From Streptomyces flaveus (GTDB taxonomy: Bacteria; Actinomycetota; Actinomycetes; Streptomycetales; Streptomycetaceae), in NCBI RefSeq assembly GCF_014647675.1, contig NZ_BMPQ01000015.1:62001-126000 (forward strand): DNA of 64,000 nt, written 5' to 3'. Below, one piece after another: positions 41,091-49,709 of the stretch. Numbering within the stretch: position 1 is the first letter of the stretch; each line of letters opens with the position of its first letter. Under the pieces are notes generated by a model. The model was not told the DNA's origin and ran no database searches. It worked only from the letters and a program-made list of their open reading frames with translations. The position numbers and the translations under genes are program-made.

Positions 41091-42539
41091 ATGTCCGGAG
41101 CACAGAAGGTGACCGACCGGCCGAGTGCCGCACCACCCCCGGCGAACAGTGTCGACCGGTTCTTCAAGATCTCTGCCAGGGGATCCACCTTCGCCCGGGA
41201 GATCCGCGGCGGTTTCGCCACGTTCTTCACGATGGCGTACATCCTTGTCCTGAACCCCATCATCCTGGGCAGCGCCGAGGACAAGTTCGGGCAGCGGCTC
41301 GACAGCGTCCAACTGGTCACCGCCACCGCCCTGGTGGCCGCGGTGATGACCATCATCATGGGCGTCGGCGGCAATCTGCCGCTCGCCCTCGCCGCCGGGC
41401 TCGGCCTCAACGCCGTCGTCGCCTTCCAGATCGCCCCGCTGATGAGCTGGGCCGACGCGATGGGCCTGATCGTCCTCGAGGGCCTGCTGATCTGCGTGCT
41501 GGTGGTGACGGGCCTGCGCGAGGCCGTCATGCACGCGATACCCCAGCCCATGAAGCAGGCGATCAGCGTCGGCATAGGCCTGTTCATCGCGTTCATCGGC
41601 TTCGTCGACGCCGGGTTCGTGACCCGTATCCCGGACGTGGCGAACACCACGGTGCCCGTGCAGTTGGGCGCCACCGGCGCGCTGACCGGCTGGCCGATGC
41701 TCGTCTTCTGCCTCGGGGTGCTGCTGACCATCGGGCTGCTCGCCCGCAAGGTCAAGGGCGCGATCCTGATCAGCATCGTGGCCATGACGCTCCTGGCGAT
41801 CGTCATCAACTCGGCGGCCGACATCAAGAGTTGGGGCCTGACCACGCCCTCCTGGCCGGACAAGGTGGTCGACACCCCCGACTTCGGGCTGATCGGCGAC
41901 TTCAGCCTCTTCGGCGCCTTCGGTGAGGCCGGCGCGATCACCGTCGTCCTGCTGGTCTTCACGCTGATCCTGTCGGACTTCTTCGACACCATGGGCACGG
42001 TCGTCGGCGTCAGCGCCGAGGCCGGGCTGCTGGACGAGGAGGGCAAGGTCCCCAACCTCGGCCGCGTGCTGCTGATCGACGGTGCCGCCGCGGTCGCGGG
42101 CGGTGCGGCCTCCGCCTCGTCGTCGACCTCGTACATCGAGTCGGCGGCGGGCGTCGGCGAGGGCGCGCGCACGGGCTTCGCCAACCTGGTCACCGGCGGA
42201 CTGTTCGCCCTGGCCCTGTTCATGACCCCGCTGCTGACCATCGTCCCGCTCCAGGCGGCGGCCCCGGCTCTCGTCGCGGTCGGCTTCCTGATGATGACTC
42301 AGGTCAAGTACATCGACTGGGACAAGTACGAGATAGCCATCCCCGCCTTCCTGACGATCGCCGTGATGCCGTTCACGTACTCGATCACCAACGGCATCGG
42401 GGCGGGTTTCGTCGCGTACGTCCTCATCAAGACCGTGCTCGGCAAGGCCCGCGAGGTCCACTGGCTGCTGTGGGGCGCGTCGGCACTGTTCCTGGTGTAC
42501 TTCGCGATCGACCCGATCGAGCAGCTGCTGGGCGTGTAA
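41091..42539 (+). CDS. NCS2 family purine permease (AzgA-like)
   Basis: A 482-residue inner-membrane transporter with about 13 hydrophobic segments. It resembles hypoxanthine/guanine/adenine permeases: the N-terminal STFAREIRGGFATFFTMAYI, the LPLALAAGLGLNAV helix and the SDFFDTMGTVVGV segment are characteristic. ATG 41091 has GAGGAG seven bases upstream. No purine riboswitch is evident in the 277-base spacer. A repeat-type terminator follows. Confidence 0.9.
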   Translation: MSGAQKVTDRPSAAPPPANSVDRFFKISARGSTFAREIRGGFATFFTMAYILVLNPIILGSAEDKFGQRLDSVQLVTATALVAAVMTIIMGVGGNLPLALAAGLGLNAVVAFQIAPLMSWADAMGLIVLEGLLICVLVVTGLREAVMHAIPQPMKQAISVGIGLFIAFIGFVDAGFVTRIPDVANTTVPVQLGATGALTGWPMLVFCLGVLLTIGLLARKVKGAILISIVAMTLLAIVINSAADIKSWGLTTPSWPDKVVDTPDFGLIGDFSLFGAFGEAGAITVVLLVFTLILSDFFDTMGTVVGVSAEAGLLDEEGKVPNLGRVLLIDGAAAVAGGAASASSSTSYIESAAGVGEGARTGFANLVTGGLFALALFMTPLLTIVPLQAAAPALVAVGFLMMTQVKYIDWDKYEIAIPAFLTIAVMPFTYSITNGIGAGFVAYVLIKTVLGKAREVHWLLWGASALFLVYFAIDPIEQLLGV

Positions 42540-42558
42540 GCCCAAGTCCGGTGCGTTA

Positions 42559-42661
42559 CCGCGCCCCTAGAAGGAGGCCGCAGGCCTTCCTTCTAGGGGC
42601 GCGGGGCTGTATCGATATGCGGCTCCGCCGCGTGGGCGCGACCAGCCACGACGAACCCGCA
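42559..42661 (-). repeat. Dispersed palindromic repeat, copy D, with terminator
   Basis: Inverted relative to copies A-C and E. From CGCGCCCCTAGAAGGA to TCCTTCTAGGGGCGCG it forms a stem of about 20 pairs, followed by CTGTATCGAT, GCGGC-TCC-GCCGC and CCAGCCACGACGAACCCGCA. It lies between convergent permease and penicillin-binding protein genes. Confidence 0.8.
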
Positions 42662-42689
42662 GCTTCGAACTGCACCTCCAGCGGAGCGC

Positions 42690-44144
42690 CTAGCTCTGAA
42701 GCGCCGCTTCCATCATCGCCTTCGCCACCGGCGCGGCCAGCCCGTTACCGCTGACCTCCGAGCGAGCCGCATCCGACTGCTCGATGATCACAGCGACAGC
42801 GACCTCCTTGCCCGTGGAGTCGTCCTTCGCGTACGACGTGAACCAGGCATACGGCGTCTGGCTGTTGTTCTCGCCGTGCTGGGCCGTACCCGTCTTGCCG
42901 CCCACCGTCGCGCCGTCGATCTGCGCGTTCGTACCCGTGCCCTCGTCGACGACCGTCTGCATCGCCGACTGCAACTGCTCGGCCGTGGACGAGCTGACGA
43001 TCTCCTTGGTGTCCGTGTTGTCGTCGTAGTTCTCCAGCGCATTGCCGCTCGCGTCGCTGATCTGCGACACCATGTGCGGCGAGACCAGCTCACCGCCATT
43101 GGCGATGGCCGCCGACACCATGGCCATCTGCAACGGCGTCGCCTGGACGTCGAACTGCCCGATGCCTGACAGCGCCGTCTGCGCCTTGTCCATGCCGGAC
43201 GGATAGACGCTCTCGTACGCACGCACCGGAACGTCTTGCTCCCCGTCGTTGAAGCCGAACTTCTCCGCCATCTCCTTGACCTTGTCCTGGCCCAGGTCGA
43301 CGGCCATCTTCCCGAAGACGTTGTTGCACGAGTACTGCAACGCGACCCGGATCGTGGCGTCCTCACAGGGCGCCGACGGGTTCTCGTTGCCCAGCACGCG
43401 GGTCGTGCCCGGCAGCGGGTACGGGTCCGGGCTGTCCGTCTTCTCGTCCACCGACGAGTACAGCCCGTCCTCCAGCGCGGCAGCCGCCACGACCAGCTTG
43501 AACGTCGAGCCCGGCGGCAGAGGCTGGCGCAGCGCCCGGTTCGTCATCGGCTTGTCCGGGTCCTTCGTCAGCTTTTCCCAGGCGGCGGAGTCGTCGGAGC
43601 CGCTGATCTCGGACGGGTCGTACGAAGGGGTCGACACGACACCGAGGATCTTGCCGTTCGTCGGGTCGATGGCGACGGCCGCACCCTTTGTGTCGCCCAG
43701 CGCGTCATATGCGGCCTTCTGCACATCCGAGTCGATCGTCGTGATCACGTCACCCGGATCGGCACGCTTGCCGGTGACCGCGTCCATCGGGTTCTTCAGC
43801 CGGTTGTCCGTGCCGTCGAGCAGGTCCTGGTAGACGCCCTCCAGCTGCGTCGCCCCGTACACCTGCGAGCTGTAGCCCGTGACCGCCGAATACAGCGCGC
43901 CGTCCTTGTACGTCCGCTGGTACTTGAGGTCGCCGCTGTCCGTCTCCGCGGACCCGGTGATCGCGTCGCCGGCCACGATGATGTTCCCGAGCGGGTACGC
44001 GTACTGCTCGATCACGTTCCGCCGGTTGTCCTTGTTCTCCGCGAGTGCCGTGCCGTCGTAGAACTGCACCCAGGTCGCCCTGACCAGCAGGGCGAGCACG
44101 AGCAGCAGCGTGAAGACGGAGGCCCGTCTGATCGTCGTGTTCAT
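42690..44144 (-). CDS. Class B penicillin-binding protein (PbpA-type transpeptidase)
   Basis: Membrane-anchored D,D-transpeptidase that cross-links peptidoglycan. The 484 residues have one N-terminal helix (ASVFTLLLVLALLVRATW), a small dimer domain and a transpeptidase domain with the three active-site motifs: SxxK in PPGSTFKLV, SxN in YSCNN and KTG in GGKTGTAQ. Length matches actinobacterial PbpA. It stands alone without the usual FtsW/RodA partner, so it is probably an extra copy. No obvious ribosome site precedes ATG 44144. Confidence 0.9.
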   Translation of the reverse strand: MNTTIRRASVFTLLLVLALLVRATWVQFYDGTALAENKDNRRNVIEQYAYPLGNIIVAGDAITGSAETDSGDLKYQRTYKDGALYSAVTGYSSQVYGATQLEGVYQDLLDGTDNRLKNPMDAVTGKRADPGDVITTIDSDVQKAAYDALGDTKGAAVAIDPTNGKILGVVSTPSYDPSEISGSDDSAAWEKLTKDPDKPMTNRALRQPLPPGSTFKLVVAAAALEDGLYSSVDEKTDSPDPYPLPGTTRVLGNENPSAPCEDATIRVALQYSCNNVFGKMAVDLGQDKVKEMAEKFGFNDGEQDVPVRAYESVYPSGMDKAQTALSGIGQFDVQATPLQMAMVSAAIANGGELVSPHMVSQISDASGNALENYDDNTDTKEIVSSSTAEQLQSAMQTVVDEGTGTNAQIDGATVGGKTGTAQHGENNSQTPYAWFTSYAKDDSTGKEVAVAVIIEQSDAARSEVSGNGLAAPVAKAMMEAALQS

Positions 44145-44236
44145 CGCGTTCTGAAAGACGAGCGGGATGCGGGGATTCGTTCCCGTAGGCCCGGGTTTCT
44201 CATCCGGGCTTCATGAACCGCGTGGGGGTGCGCGGC

Positions 44237-44719
44237 TCAGCCGTCCAGGATGAGGACCACCTCGTCGATCTCCGCCCCGCGCGCGTTCGCGTACCCCCTG
44301 GCATGCTCGGTCACGCGGAAGCCGCACTTCTCCAGGACACGGCGCGAACCCGCGTTGTCCGCGGCGGCGCGGGCGTACAGCGGGCGCTCGGGGACCTCGG
44401 CGAGCAGGGCCCGCAGGGCGCGCGTGGCGATACCGCGGCCCCAGTACGCGCGGTCGATCCAGTACGTCACCTCGCGCTCGCCCGGCTCGCCGTACACCGC
44501 CGCGCTGCCCACCACGTCGCCGTCGGCGAGGACCGTGCGATTGACCACGTCGGAGGAAGCGCGGATCCGCTTCCAGTGGGCGTCGAAGGCGTCCCAATCG
44601 GCCGGATCCCTGACCGTGAACGCGGCCATCAGGGCGGCCTCGGGATCGTTGATCTGCCGGAAGAACACCGGCAGATCACTGTCGTGGACCTCGCGCAGGG
44701 CCACATCCAGGCCAGACAT
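44237..44719 (-). CDS. GNAT family N-acetyltransferase
   Basis: A 160-residue RimJ/RimL-like acetyltransferase with REVTYWIDRAYWGRGIATRA (acetyl-CoA loop) and DNAGSRRVLEKCGF. ATG 44719 has GGAGG seven bases upstream, located in the end of the IclR gene one base away, so it is probably translated with that regulator. Acceptor unknown. Confidence 0.85.
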   Translation of the reverse strand: MSGLDVALREVHDSDLPVFFRQINDPEAALMAAFTVRDPADWDAFDAHWKRIRASSDVVNRTVLADGDVVGSAAVYGEPGEREVTYWIDRAYWGRGIATRALRALLAEVPERPLYARAAADNAGSRRVLEKCGFRVTEHARGYANARGAEIDEVVLILDG

Positions 44720-44720
44720 G

Positions 44721-45494
44721 TCAAAGCCTCCGGGTGGCGAGCGTCAGCCGGTCGCGGGCGTCGAACAGGGCGTCCTTCACCATCTGCTCGTGCGCGGGTG
44801 TCAGCCGCGCCACGGGTACGGAGCAGCTGATGGCGTCACGCGCGGGCGTACGGTACGGAATCGCGACGCCGAAGCAGCGCAGTCCCAGCGTGTTCTCCTC
44901 GCGGTCCACCGCGAAACCCTGCTCCCGCACCTGGTGCAGCTCCTCGATGAGCTTCTCCCGGTCGGTGATCGTGTGCTCGGTCAGCGCGGGGAGGGTCTCC
45001 GGCAGCAGCTTGCGTACCTGCTCGTCCGTGTGCGTGGCCAGCAGCGCCTTGCCGAGCGAGGTGGAGTGGGCGGGCAGCCGGCGGCCCACGCGCGTGAAGG
45101 GGCGGAGGTAGTGCTGGGACTGGCGGGTCGCGAGATACACCACATTCGTGCCGTCCAGCCGCGCCAGGTGGATCGTCTCCGTAGTGTCGTCCGAGAGCCG
45201 GTCCAGGGTCGGTCTGGCCACGGCCACCACCTCGTCGCCGTCGATGTACGACGTACCGACGAGGAGGGCGCGCACCCCGATGCCGTACCGCGTGCCCGTC
45301 GCGTCCGTCTCGACCCAGCCGAGCTCGACGAGCGTACGAAGCAACATGTACAAACTGGACTTGGGGTAACCTACGGCCTCCTGAACGGCGGCCAGGGAAT
45401 GCATTCCTGGTCGGCCGGCGAAGAACTCCAGTAGTTCCACAGTCCGCACCGCGGACTTGACCTGCGCCCCGCCGCCTGTCTCGCCTGCCGACAT
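44721..45494 (-). CDS. IclR family regulator, KdgR-like
   Basis: A 257-residue regulator with an N-terminal winged helix (LAAVQEAVGYPKSSLYMLLR, about 30-50) and an IclR effector domain (GTSYIDGDEVVAVARPT, SLGKALLA, ISCSVPVARL). ATG 45494 is chosen because upstream in-frame sequence covers the promoter of the divergent gene. It diverges from the 2-oxoglutarate semialdehyde dehydrogenase, and the 150-base spacer has paired repeats that look like its operators. In enterobacteria, IclR-type KdgR controls pectin use, so a similar role here is reasonable. The effector may be a 2-keto-3-deoxy acid. Confidence 0.88.
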   Translation of the reverse strand: MSAGETGGGAQVKSAVRTVELLEFFAGRPGMHSLAAVQEAVGYPKSSLYMLLRTLVELGWVETDATGTRYGIGVRALLVGTSYIDGDEVVAVARPTLDRLSDDTTETIHLARLDGTNVVYLATRQSQHYLRPFTRVGRRLPAHSTSLGKALLATHTDEQVRKLLPETLPALTEHTITDREKLIEELHQVREQGFAVDREENTLGLRCFGVAIPYRTPARDAISCSVPVARLTPAHEQMVKDALFDARDRLTLATRRL

Positions 45495-45525
45495 CGCCCT
45501 TGACCCCTTCGTTCGACGGGAAATA

Positions 45526-45573
45526 GTCTCCGAGACATATTCACCATCAGAGACAGTGTTCAACATATCGAAC
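45526..45573. promoter_or_regulatory. Putative IclR operators before the semialdehyde dehydrogenase
   Basis: GTCTC-C-GAGAC (45526-45536) is a perfect dyad. GAGACATATTCACCAT (45532) and GAGACAGTGTTCAACAT (45550) are direct repeats 18 bases apart. GTTC-N8-GAAC (45558-45573) is another dyad. Such clusters suit an IclR tetramer acting on both divergent genes. Confidence 0.5.
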
Positions 45574-45590
45574 GCCCTGGTGAGTGACAC

Positions 45591-45628
45591 AAGAACTGCG
45601 GCATCACATAAGAACTGCGGCATCACAT
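45591..45628 (+). repeat. Perfect 19-base tandem duplication
   Basis: AAGAACTGCGGCATCACAT occurs twice without a gap (45591-45609, 45610-45628), immediately upstream of the ribosome site of the semialdehyde dehydrogenase. As 19 is not a multiple of three, it argues that this stretch is leader and not coding. Confidence 0.9.
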
Positions 45629-45646
45629 CTTCTGGAGGAACCCCCG

Positions 45647-47176
45647 GTGGCAGCAGCACCAGTCTGGAGTGTCGACCCCCGAACCGGGAAGCAGCGTGAA
45701 CAGGTTGCGGTGGAAGCCACAGCCCAGGAGGTGGACACGGCGGTCCGCGCGGCTCATGCCGCCCGGGGAGCCCTTGCCGACCGCACGGTCCGCTCGGCCT
45801 TCCTTCGCAGCGCCGCGGAACTGCTCGAAGGCGCCAAGGACCACCTCGTGGAGGCCGCGGACGCGGAGACCGCGCTCGGCCCGGTCCGGCTCACCGGTGA
45901 ACTCGCCCGTACCTGCTACCAGTTGCGGGCCTTCGCGGACATCGTCGACGAGGGCGCGTTCCTCGACGTCGTGATCAACCACCCCGACGACACCGCGACG
46001 CCGCCGATCCCGGACCTGCGCCGCTACAAGGTGCCGCTGGGTGTCGTCGCCGTCTACTCGGCCTCGAACTTCCCCTTCGCCTTCTCGGTCGCGGGCGGCG
46101 ACACCGCGAGCGCGCTCGCCGCGGGCTGCCCGGTCGTCGTCAAGGCGCACCCCGACCACCCGGGGCTGTCCGAGCTGGTCGCGGCGACGCTGCGGCGGGC
46201 CGCCGAGCAGCACGACATCCCCAAGGGGGTCGTCGGGCTCGTGCACGGCTTCGAGGCAGGCGTCGAGCTGGTCAAGCATCCGCTGGTGTCGGCGGCCGGT
46301 TTCACCGGTTCCGTACGGGGCGGTCGTGCCCTCTTCGACGCGGCTGCCGCCCGGCCCGTGCCGATCCCGTTCCACGGCGAGCTGGGTTCGCTGAACCCCG
46401 TCGTCATCACCGAGGCCGCCGCCGCCGAGCGCGCCGAGGCGATCGGTACGGGGCTCGCGGGCTCCATGACGCTGGGTGTCGGCCAGTTCTGCGTGAAGCC
46501 GGGGCTCGTTCTCGCGCCGACGGGCGCGGCGGGTGACCGACTGCTGAAGTCCCTCACCGACGCGGTCAGCAACACCGACGCGGGTGTGCTGCTGGACCAC
46601 CGGATGCGCGACAACTTCGTCGCCGGGGTGGCCGAGCGGGCCGAACTCCCGGACGTGGACGCTCCGGTGACGCCGGGCGCGGGCAGCGAGCACACCGTGA
46701 GCCCCGGGTTCCTGACCGTGCCGGCGGGCAGGCTCGCCGCCGAGGGGGAGCACGATCTGCTCCTGGAGGAGTGCTTCGGGCCGATCACCGTTGTCGCTCG
46801 GTACGAGGACGACTCCGAGGCAGGCGCCGTCCTCTCCCGGCTGCCCGGCAACCTCACCGCGACCGTGCATCTCTCTGCCGAGGAAGCGGCGGGGGAGGGG
46901 CGTGGAGCGGAGCTCCTTGCCGAGCTGACGCCGCTTGCGGGGCGCGTGCTCGTCAACGGCTGGCCCACCGGTGTCGCTGTGGCTCCGGCCCAGCATCACG
47001 GGGGCCCGTACCCCGCGACGACGTCGACGTCCACGTCTGTGGGGGGTACGGCTATTGAGCGGTGGCTGCGGCCGGTTGCGTATCAGAACGCGCCTGAGGC
47101 GCTGCTGCCCGCCGAGTTGCGCGATGAGAATCCGCTGGGGCTGCCGCGGCGCTTCAACGGGCGGCTTGAGCGGTAG
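45647..47176 (+). CDS. 2-oxoglutarate semialdehyde (2,5-dioxovalerate) dehydrogenase
   Basis: NAD(P)-dependent aldehyde dehydrogenase that would oxidise 2-oxoglutarate semialdehyde to 2-oxoglutarate, the common last step of the uronate and oxidative pentose routes. In 509 residues the catalytic Glu is E245 (FHGELGS) and the nucleophile C282 (GQFCVKPG); these contexts are typical of the 2,5-dioxovalerate group. GTG 45647 has GGAGG eight bases upstream; an earlier in-frame GTG at 45584 would place the 19-base duplication in the coding region. It diverges from the IclR regulator. Substrates should come from kdgD (7154) and the DHDPS-type enzyme (17070). Confidence 0.87.
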   Translation: MAAAPVWSVDPRTGKQREQVAVEATAQEVDTAVRAAHAARGALADRTVRSAFLRSAAELLEGAKDHLVEAADAETALGPVRLTGELARTCYQLRAFADIVDEGAFLDVVINHPDDTATPPIPDLRRYKVPLGVVAVYSASNFPFAFSVAGGDTASALAAGCPVVVKAHPDHPGLSELVAATLRRAAEQHDIPKGVVGLVHGFEAGVELVKHPLVSAAGFTGSVRGGRALFDAAAARPVPIPFHGELGSLNPVVITEAAAAERAEAIGTGLAGSMTLGVGQFCVKPGLVLAPTGAAGDRLLKSLTDAVSNTDAGVLLDHRMRDNFVAGVAERAELPDVDAPVTPGAGSEHTVSPGFLTVPAGRLAAEGEHDLLLEECFGPITVVARYEDDSEAGAVLSRLPGNLTATVHLSAEEAAGEGRGAELLAELTPLAGRVLVNGWPTGVAVAPAQHHGGPYPATTSTSTSVGGTAIERWLRPVAYQNAPEALLPAELRDENPLGLPRRFNGRLER

Positions 47177-47228
47177 CGCTCCGCTGGGGGGCGGGGGATG
47201 CGGGTAGCGCCGTAGGGGTGCGGTTCGC

Positions 47229-47396
47229 TGCGGGCTGCGGGCCGGTTGTGGCTGGTCGCTCCCCCACTCTCGAATTCGCTCGAGCGGGGGGACCCCCATC
47301 GCGGCGGAGCCGCATATCGACACAGTCCCGCGCCCCTGAAGGGCGCTCTCGTGGCCGCATGCTCTGACAGTGCCGCGCCCCTTTCGGGGCGCGGTG
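47229..47396 (+). repeat. Dispersed palindromic repeat, copy E
   Basis: Starts GCGGGCTGCGGGCCGGTTGT and, like copy B, has the CCCCC...GGGGG inner hairpin, GCGGC-GGA-GCCGC and the ACAGTCCCGCGCCCCTGA module. A separate hairpin CCGCGCCCC-TTTC-GGGGCGCGG (about 47373-47393) ends it. It lies after the dehydrogenase and before a DUF1349 gene. Confidence 0.75.
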
Positions 47397-47418
47397 GGGG
47401 ACCTGGGAGACTCACCGC

Positions 47419-48027
47419 ATGGATCTCGAAATACCCGAACTTCCCTTCTCACTCCGTAGTTACGGCCCCGACGGGCACTGGTCGTACGAGGACGGGGTGC
47501 TCACCGGATGGGCGGGGGCGCGGCAGGACCGGTTTGTGCCGCCCACTGATGAGGCGCTGGACCCCGCGGCCGACGCGCCTCGGCTGCTCGGGGCGCCGGA
47601 GGGGGACTTCCAGCTGATCGCCCGCGTCACCGTCGGCTTCGCCGGGGCCTTCGACGCGGGCGTGCTGTACGTACACGTCGCCGAGCGGGAGTGGGCCAAG
47701 CTCTGCCTGGAGAACTCGCCGGATGTGCCGACCGTGTGCACGGTAGTCACCCGTGGCCACTCCGACGACGCCAACTCCTTCACCGTGGAGGGAAGCTCGG
47801 TCTGGCTGCGGATCAGCCGCACGGGCCGTGCCTTCGCCTTCCACGCCTCCAAGGACGGCAAGCGCTGGACCTTCGTGCGCCTGTTCACCCTGGCCGACGA
47901 GAAGGCCTCCGGAGCGGCCCTCGTCGGGTTTATGACGCAGTCGCCGATGGGGGAGGGGTGCGTGGTCACGTACGACGGCATCGAGTTCCTCCCGGACTGG
48001 CCGGCGGACCTGCGCGACGGCAGCTGA
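47419..48027 (+). CDS. DUF1349 family protein
   Basis: A 202-residue cytosolic protein with a concanavalin-like beta-sandwich of the DUF1349 family. Typical wording is GDFQLIARVTVGFAGAFDAG, YVHVAEREWAKLCLENSPD and WTFVRLFTL. Members are of unknown function, often carbohydrate-related by fold. The gene starts close after repeat E and precedes a DinB gene. Confidence 0.85.
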   Translation: MDLEIPELPFSLRSYGPDGHWSYEDGVLTGWAGARQDRFVPPTDEALDPAADAPRLLGAPEGDFQLIARVTVGFAGAFDAGVLYVHVAEREWAKLCLENSPDVPTVCTVVTRGHSDDANSFTVEGSSVWLRISRTGRAFAFHASKDGKRWTFVRLFTLADEKASGAALVGFMTQSPMGEGCVVTYDGIEFLPDWPADLRDGS

Positions 48028-48088
48028 TTCCTGACGGCGGAATTTCGCCTCTCCCGCATCGCCGGGCCCCCGTGCCATGCTGCCCGGC

Positions 48089-48643
48089 ATGGCCACCGAC
48101 ACACACCGGACCCAGACCCAGACCCTGCCCGACGGCCGCCCCGTCCCGATCATGACCGGGCCGGAGCGGCCCATGCTGGAGAGCTGGCTCGCCTTTCACC
48201 GCGCCACGCTTGAGCTGAAGTGCGCGGGACTGGACGACGAGCAGCTGCGGATGGCCTCCGCCGAGCCGTCGGAGCTGACCCTGCTCGGGCTGGTCCAGCA
48301 TCTCGCCGAGGTCGAACGGAACTGGTTCCAGCGGGTGTTCGCCGGGCTCGACGTGCCGACCGTGTACGGGGGCGAGGTCGGGGACATGGACGGCGGCACC
48401 GCCCTCGACCCGGAGCGCGGGCTCGACGAGGCGCTGGCGAACTGGCGGCGGGAGATCGCCCGGGGGCAGGAGCTGTGTGCGGGGCGGTCGCTGGACGACA
48501 CCGGACGGATCGCCGGCGGCCCGATGGCCGGGCTTGAGGTCAGCCTGCGCTGGATCCTCATCCACATGATCGAGGAGTACGCCCGTCACAACGGCCACGC
48601 GGACATTGTGAGGGAGCGTATCGACGGGGTCACCGGCGCGTAA
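48089..48643 (+). CDS. DinB/DUF664 family protein
   Basis: A 184-residue paralogue of the DinB protein at 12866-13375, sharing FHRATLELKCAGLDDEQLR, LVQHLAEVERNWFQRVF and EYARHNGHADIVRE with their metal-type histidines. ATG 48089 or ATG 48077 may be used; neither has a strong ribosome site. Likely a thiol-dependent or metal-binding accessory enzyme. It is not obviously linked to the ectoine genes that follow. Confidence 0.83.
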   Translation: MATDTHRTQTQTLPDGRPVPIMTGPERPMLESWLAFHRATLELKCAGLDDEQLRMASAEPSELTLLGLVQHLAEVERNWFQRVFAGLDVPTVYGGEVGDMDGGTALDPERGLDEALANWRREIARGQELCAGRSLDDTGRIAGGPMAGLEVSLRWILIHMIEEYARHNGHADIVRERIDGVTGA

Positions 48644-48969
48644 TTGAAGAATTCATTCCGCCTTTATGTCGCCGTCCACCCGGTGCTTGTTCGAGTGCAG
48701 CTTCCCGTCTTCTTCTGCCCGCTTTTTCCGAGGCTAAACGCTAAGATTCCGTGAACGCCAACCTCGTAATTCGGGCAGGTCTCGTGACGGTTACGTATCT
48801 GTGACGCAATGCACAAGGTGCCCGCTTCCTCCCGTATTTTCCGGACAAACAGGTTGCTTCTGCCGCCTCGACGCGCGGCATCCGCGCACGCGCGATAACA
48901 TAGGAACGGCGCTCATGTAACCCCATCCGGCGATGCGATTTCAGCTTTCTCTCGGTAAATTTAATCCGC
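48644..48969 (+). promoter_or_regulatory. ectABCD upstream region
   Basis: A 326-base gap with clearly lower GC than its surroundings and no gene. TAAATT at 48956-48961 lies only eight bases before the ectA start, and I see no purine-rich ribosome site there, so the message may be very short-leadered, or the main promoter lies further up among the AT-rich stretches (48710-48800). Osmotic control is expected for ectoine genes. Confidence 0.5.
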
Positions 48970-49548
48970 ATGACCGCCGCACAAGCAGACCTGCAAGCGG
49001 AATTCCTGGAAATGCCGGAGGGGCTGCGGATCGACCGTCCGGAGGTGGTGGACGGGGCCGCGCTCTGGCGCATCGCCAAGGACTCCAGAACCCTCGACCT
49101 GAACTCCTCGTACAGCTACCTGCTGTGGTGCCGTGACTTCGCCGGCACCTCGGTGGTGGCGCGCGACAAGGAGGGGATGCCGGTCGGTTTCATCACCGGG
49201 TACGTCCGGCCCGACCAGCCGGGCACCCTGCTCGTCTGGCAGGTGGCCGTCGACGCCGCGTACCGCGGGCGCGGCCTCGCCGCCGCCCTGCTGGACGGAC
49301 TCACAGCACGAGTAGCCCACGACCACGGCCTCGAAACCGTCGAGACCACGATCACCCCGGGCAACGCGGCCTCCGAGCGCCTGTTCACCTCGTACGCCGC
49401 ACGCCACGGAGCGAACGTCGAGCGTGAAGTGCTGTTCGCCGCAGGGCAGTTCCCGGACGGCTCGCACGATCCCGAGGTGCTGTACCGCATAGGACCGCTG
49501 AACCTCCGACCGGCTGACCGGGCGCTCAGAGCCGACCAGGCCGACTGA
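48970..49548 (+). CDS. ectA: L-2,4-diaminobutyrate N-acetyltransferase
   Basis: GNAT enzyme that acetylates diaminobutyrate with acetyl-CoA, the second step of ectoine synthesis. The 192 residues include LRIDRPEVVDGAALWRIAKD, LNSSYSYLLWCRDFAGTSVV and the acetyl-CoA loop VDAAYRGRGLAAALLD. First gene of ectABCD. The start lacks a clear ribosome site, but the N-terminal wording fits other Streptomyces EctA proteins. Confidence 0.95.
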   Translation: MTAAQADLQAEFLEMPEGLRIDRPEVVDGAALWRIAKDSRTLDLNSSYSYLLWCRDFAGTSVVARDKEGMPVGFITGYVRPDQPGTLLVWQVAVDAAYRGRGLAAALLDGLTARVAHDHGLETVETTITPGNAASERLFTSYAARHGANVEREVLFAAGQFPDGSHDPEVLYRIGPLNLRPADRALRADQAD

Positions 49549-49709
49549 GCGACCGGCCGACCAGCCGGCCTACGGACCGAACCGACCGACCACGGCCGAT
49601 CCGACCAGCAGATTCAGCACATCCAGCAGATCCATCAGACAGATCCGAACGACCGGGCCTGACCACCCGGTTCACCCCCAGGACTTCATCTCCCAGGAGG
49701 AGATTCGCT

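Noticed and set aside
42540..42690. Purine riboswitch or small gene near the NCS2 permease
   Set aside because: The structured sequence is downstream of the permease and is a copy of the dispersed palindromic repeat, acting as a terminator.
45584..45646. In-frame upstream start of the semialdehyde dehydrogenase
   Set aside because: It would translate the 19-base tandem duplication, has no ribosome site and is absent from the typical N-terminus; GTG 45647 has GGAGG at eight bases.
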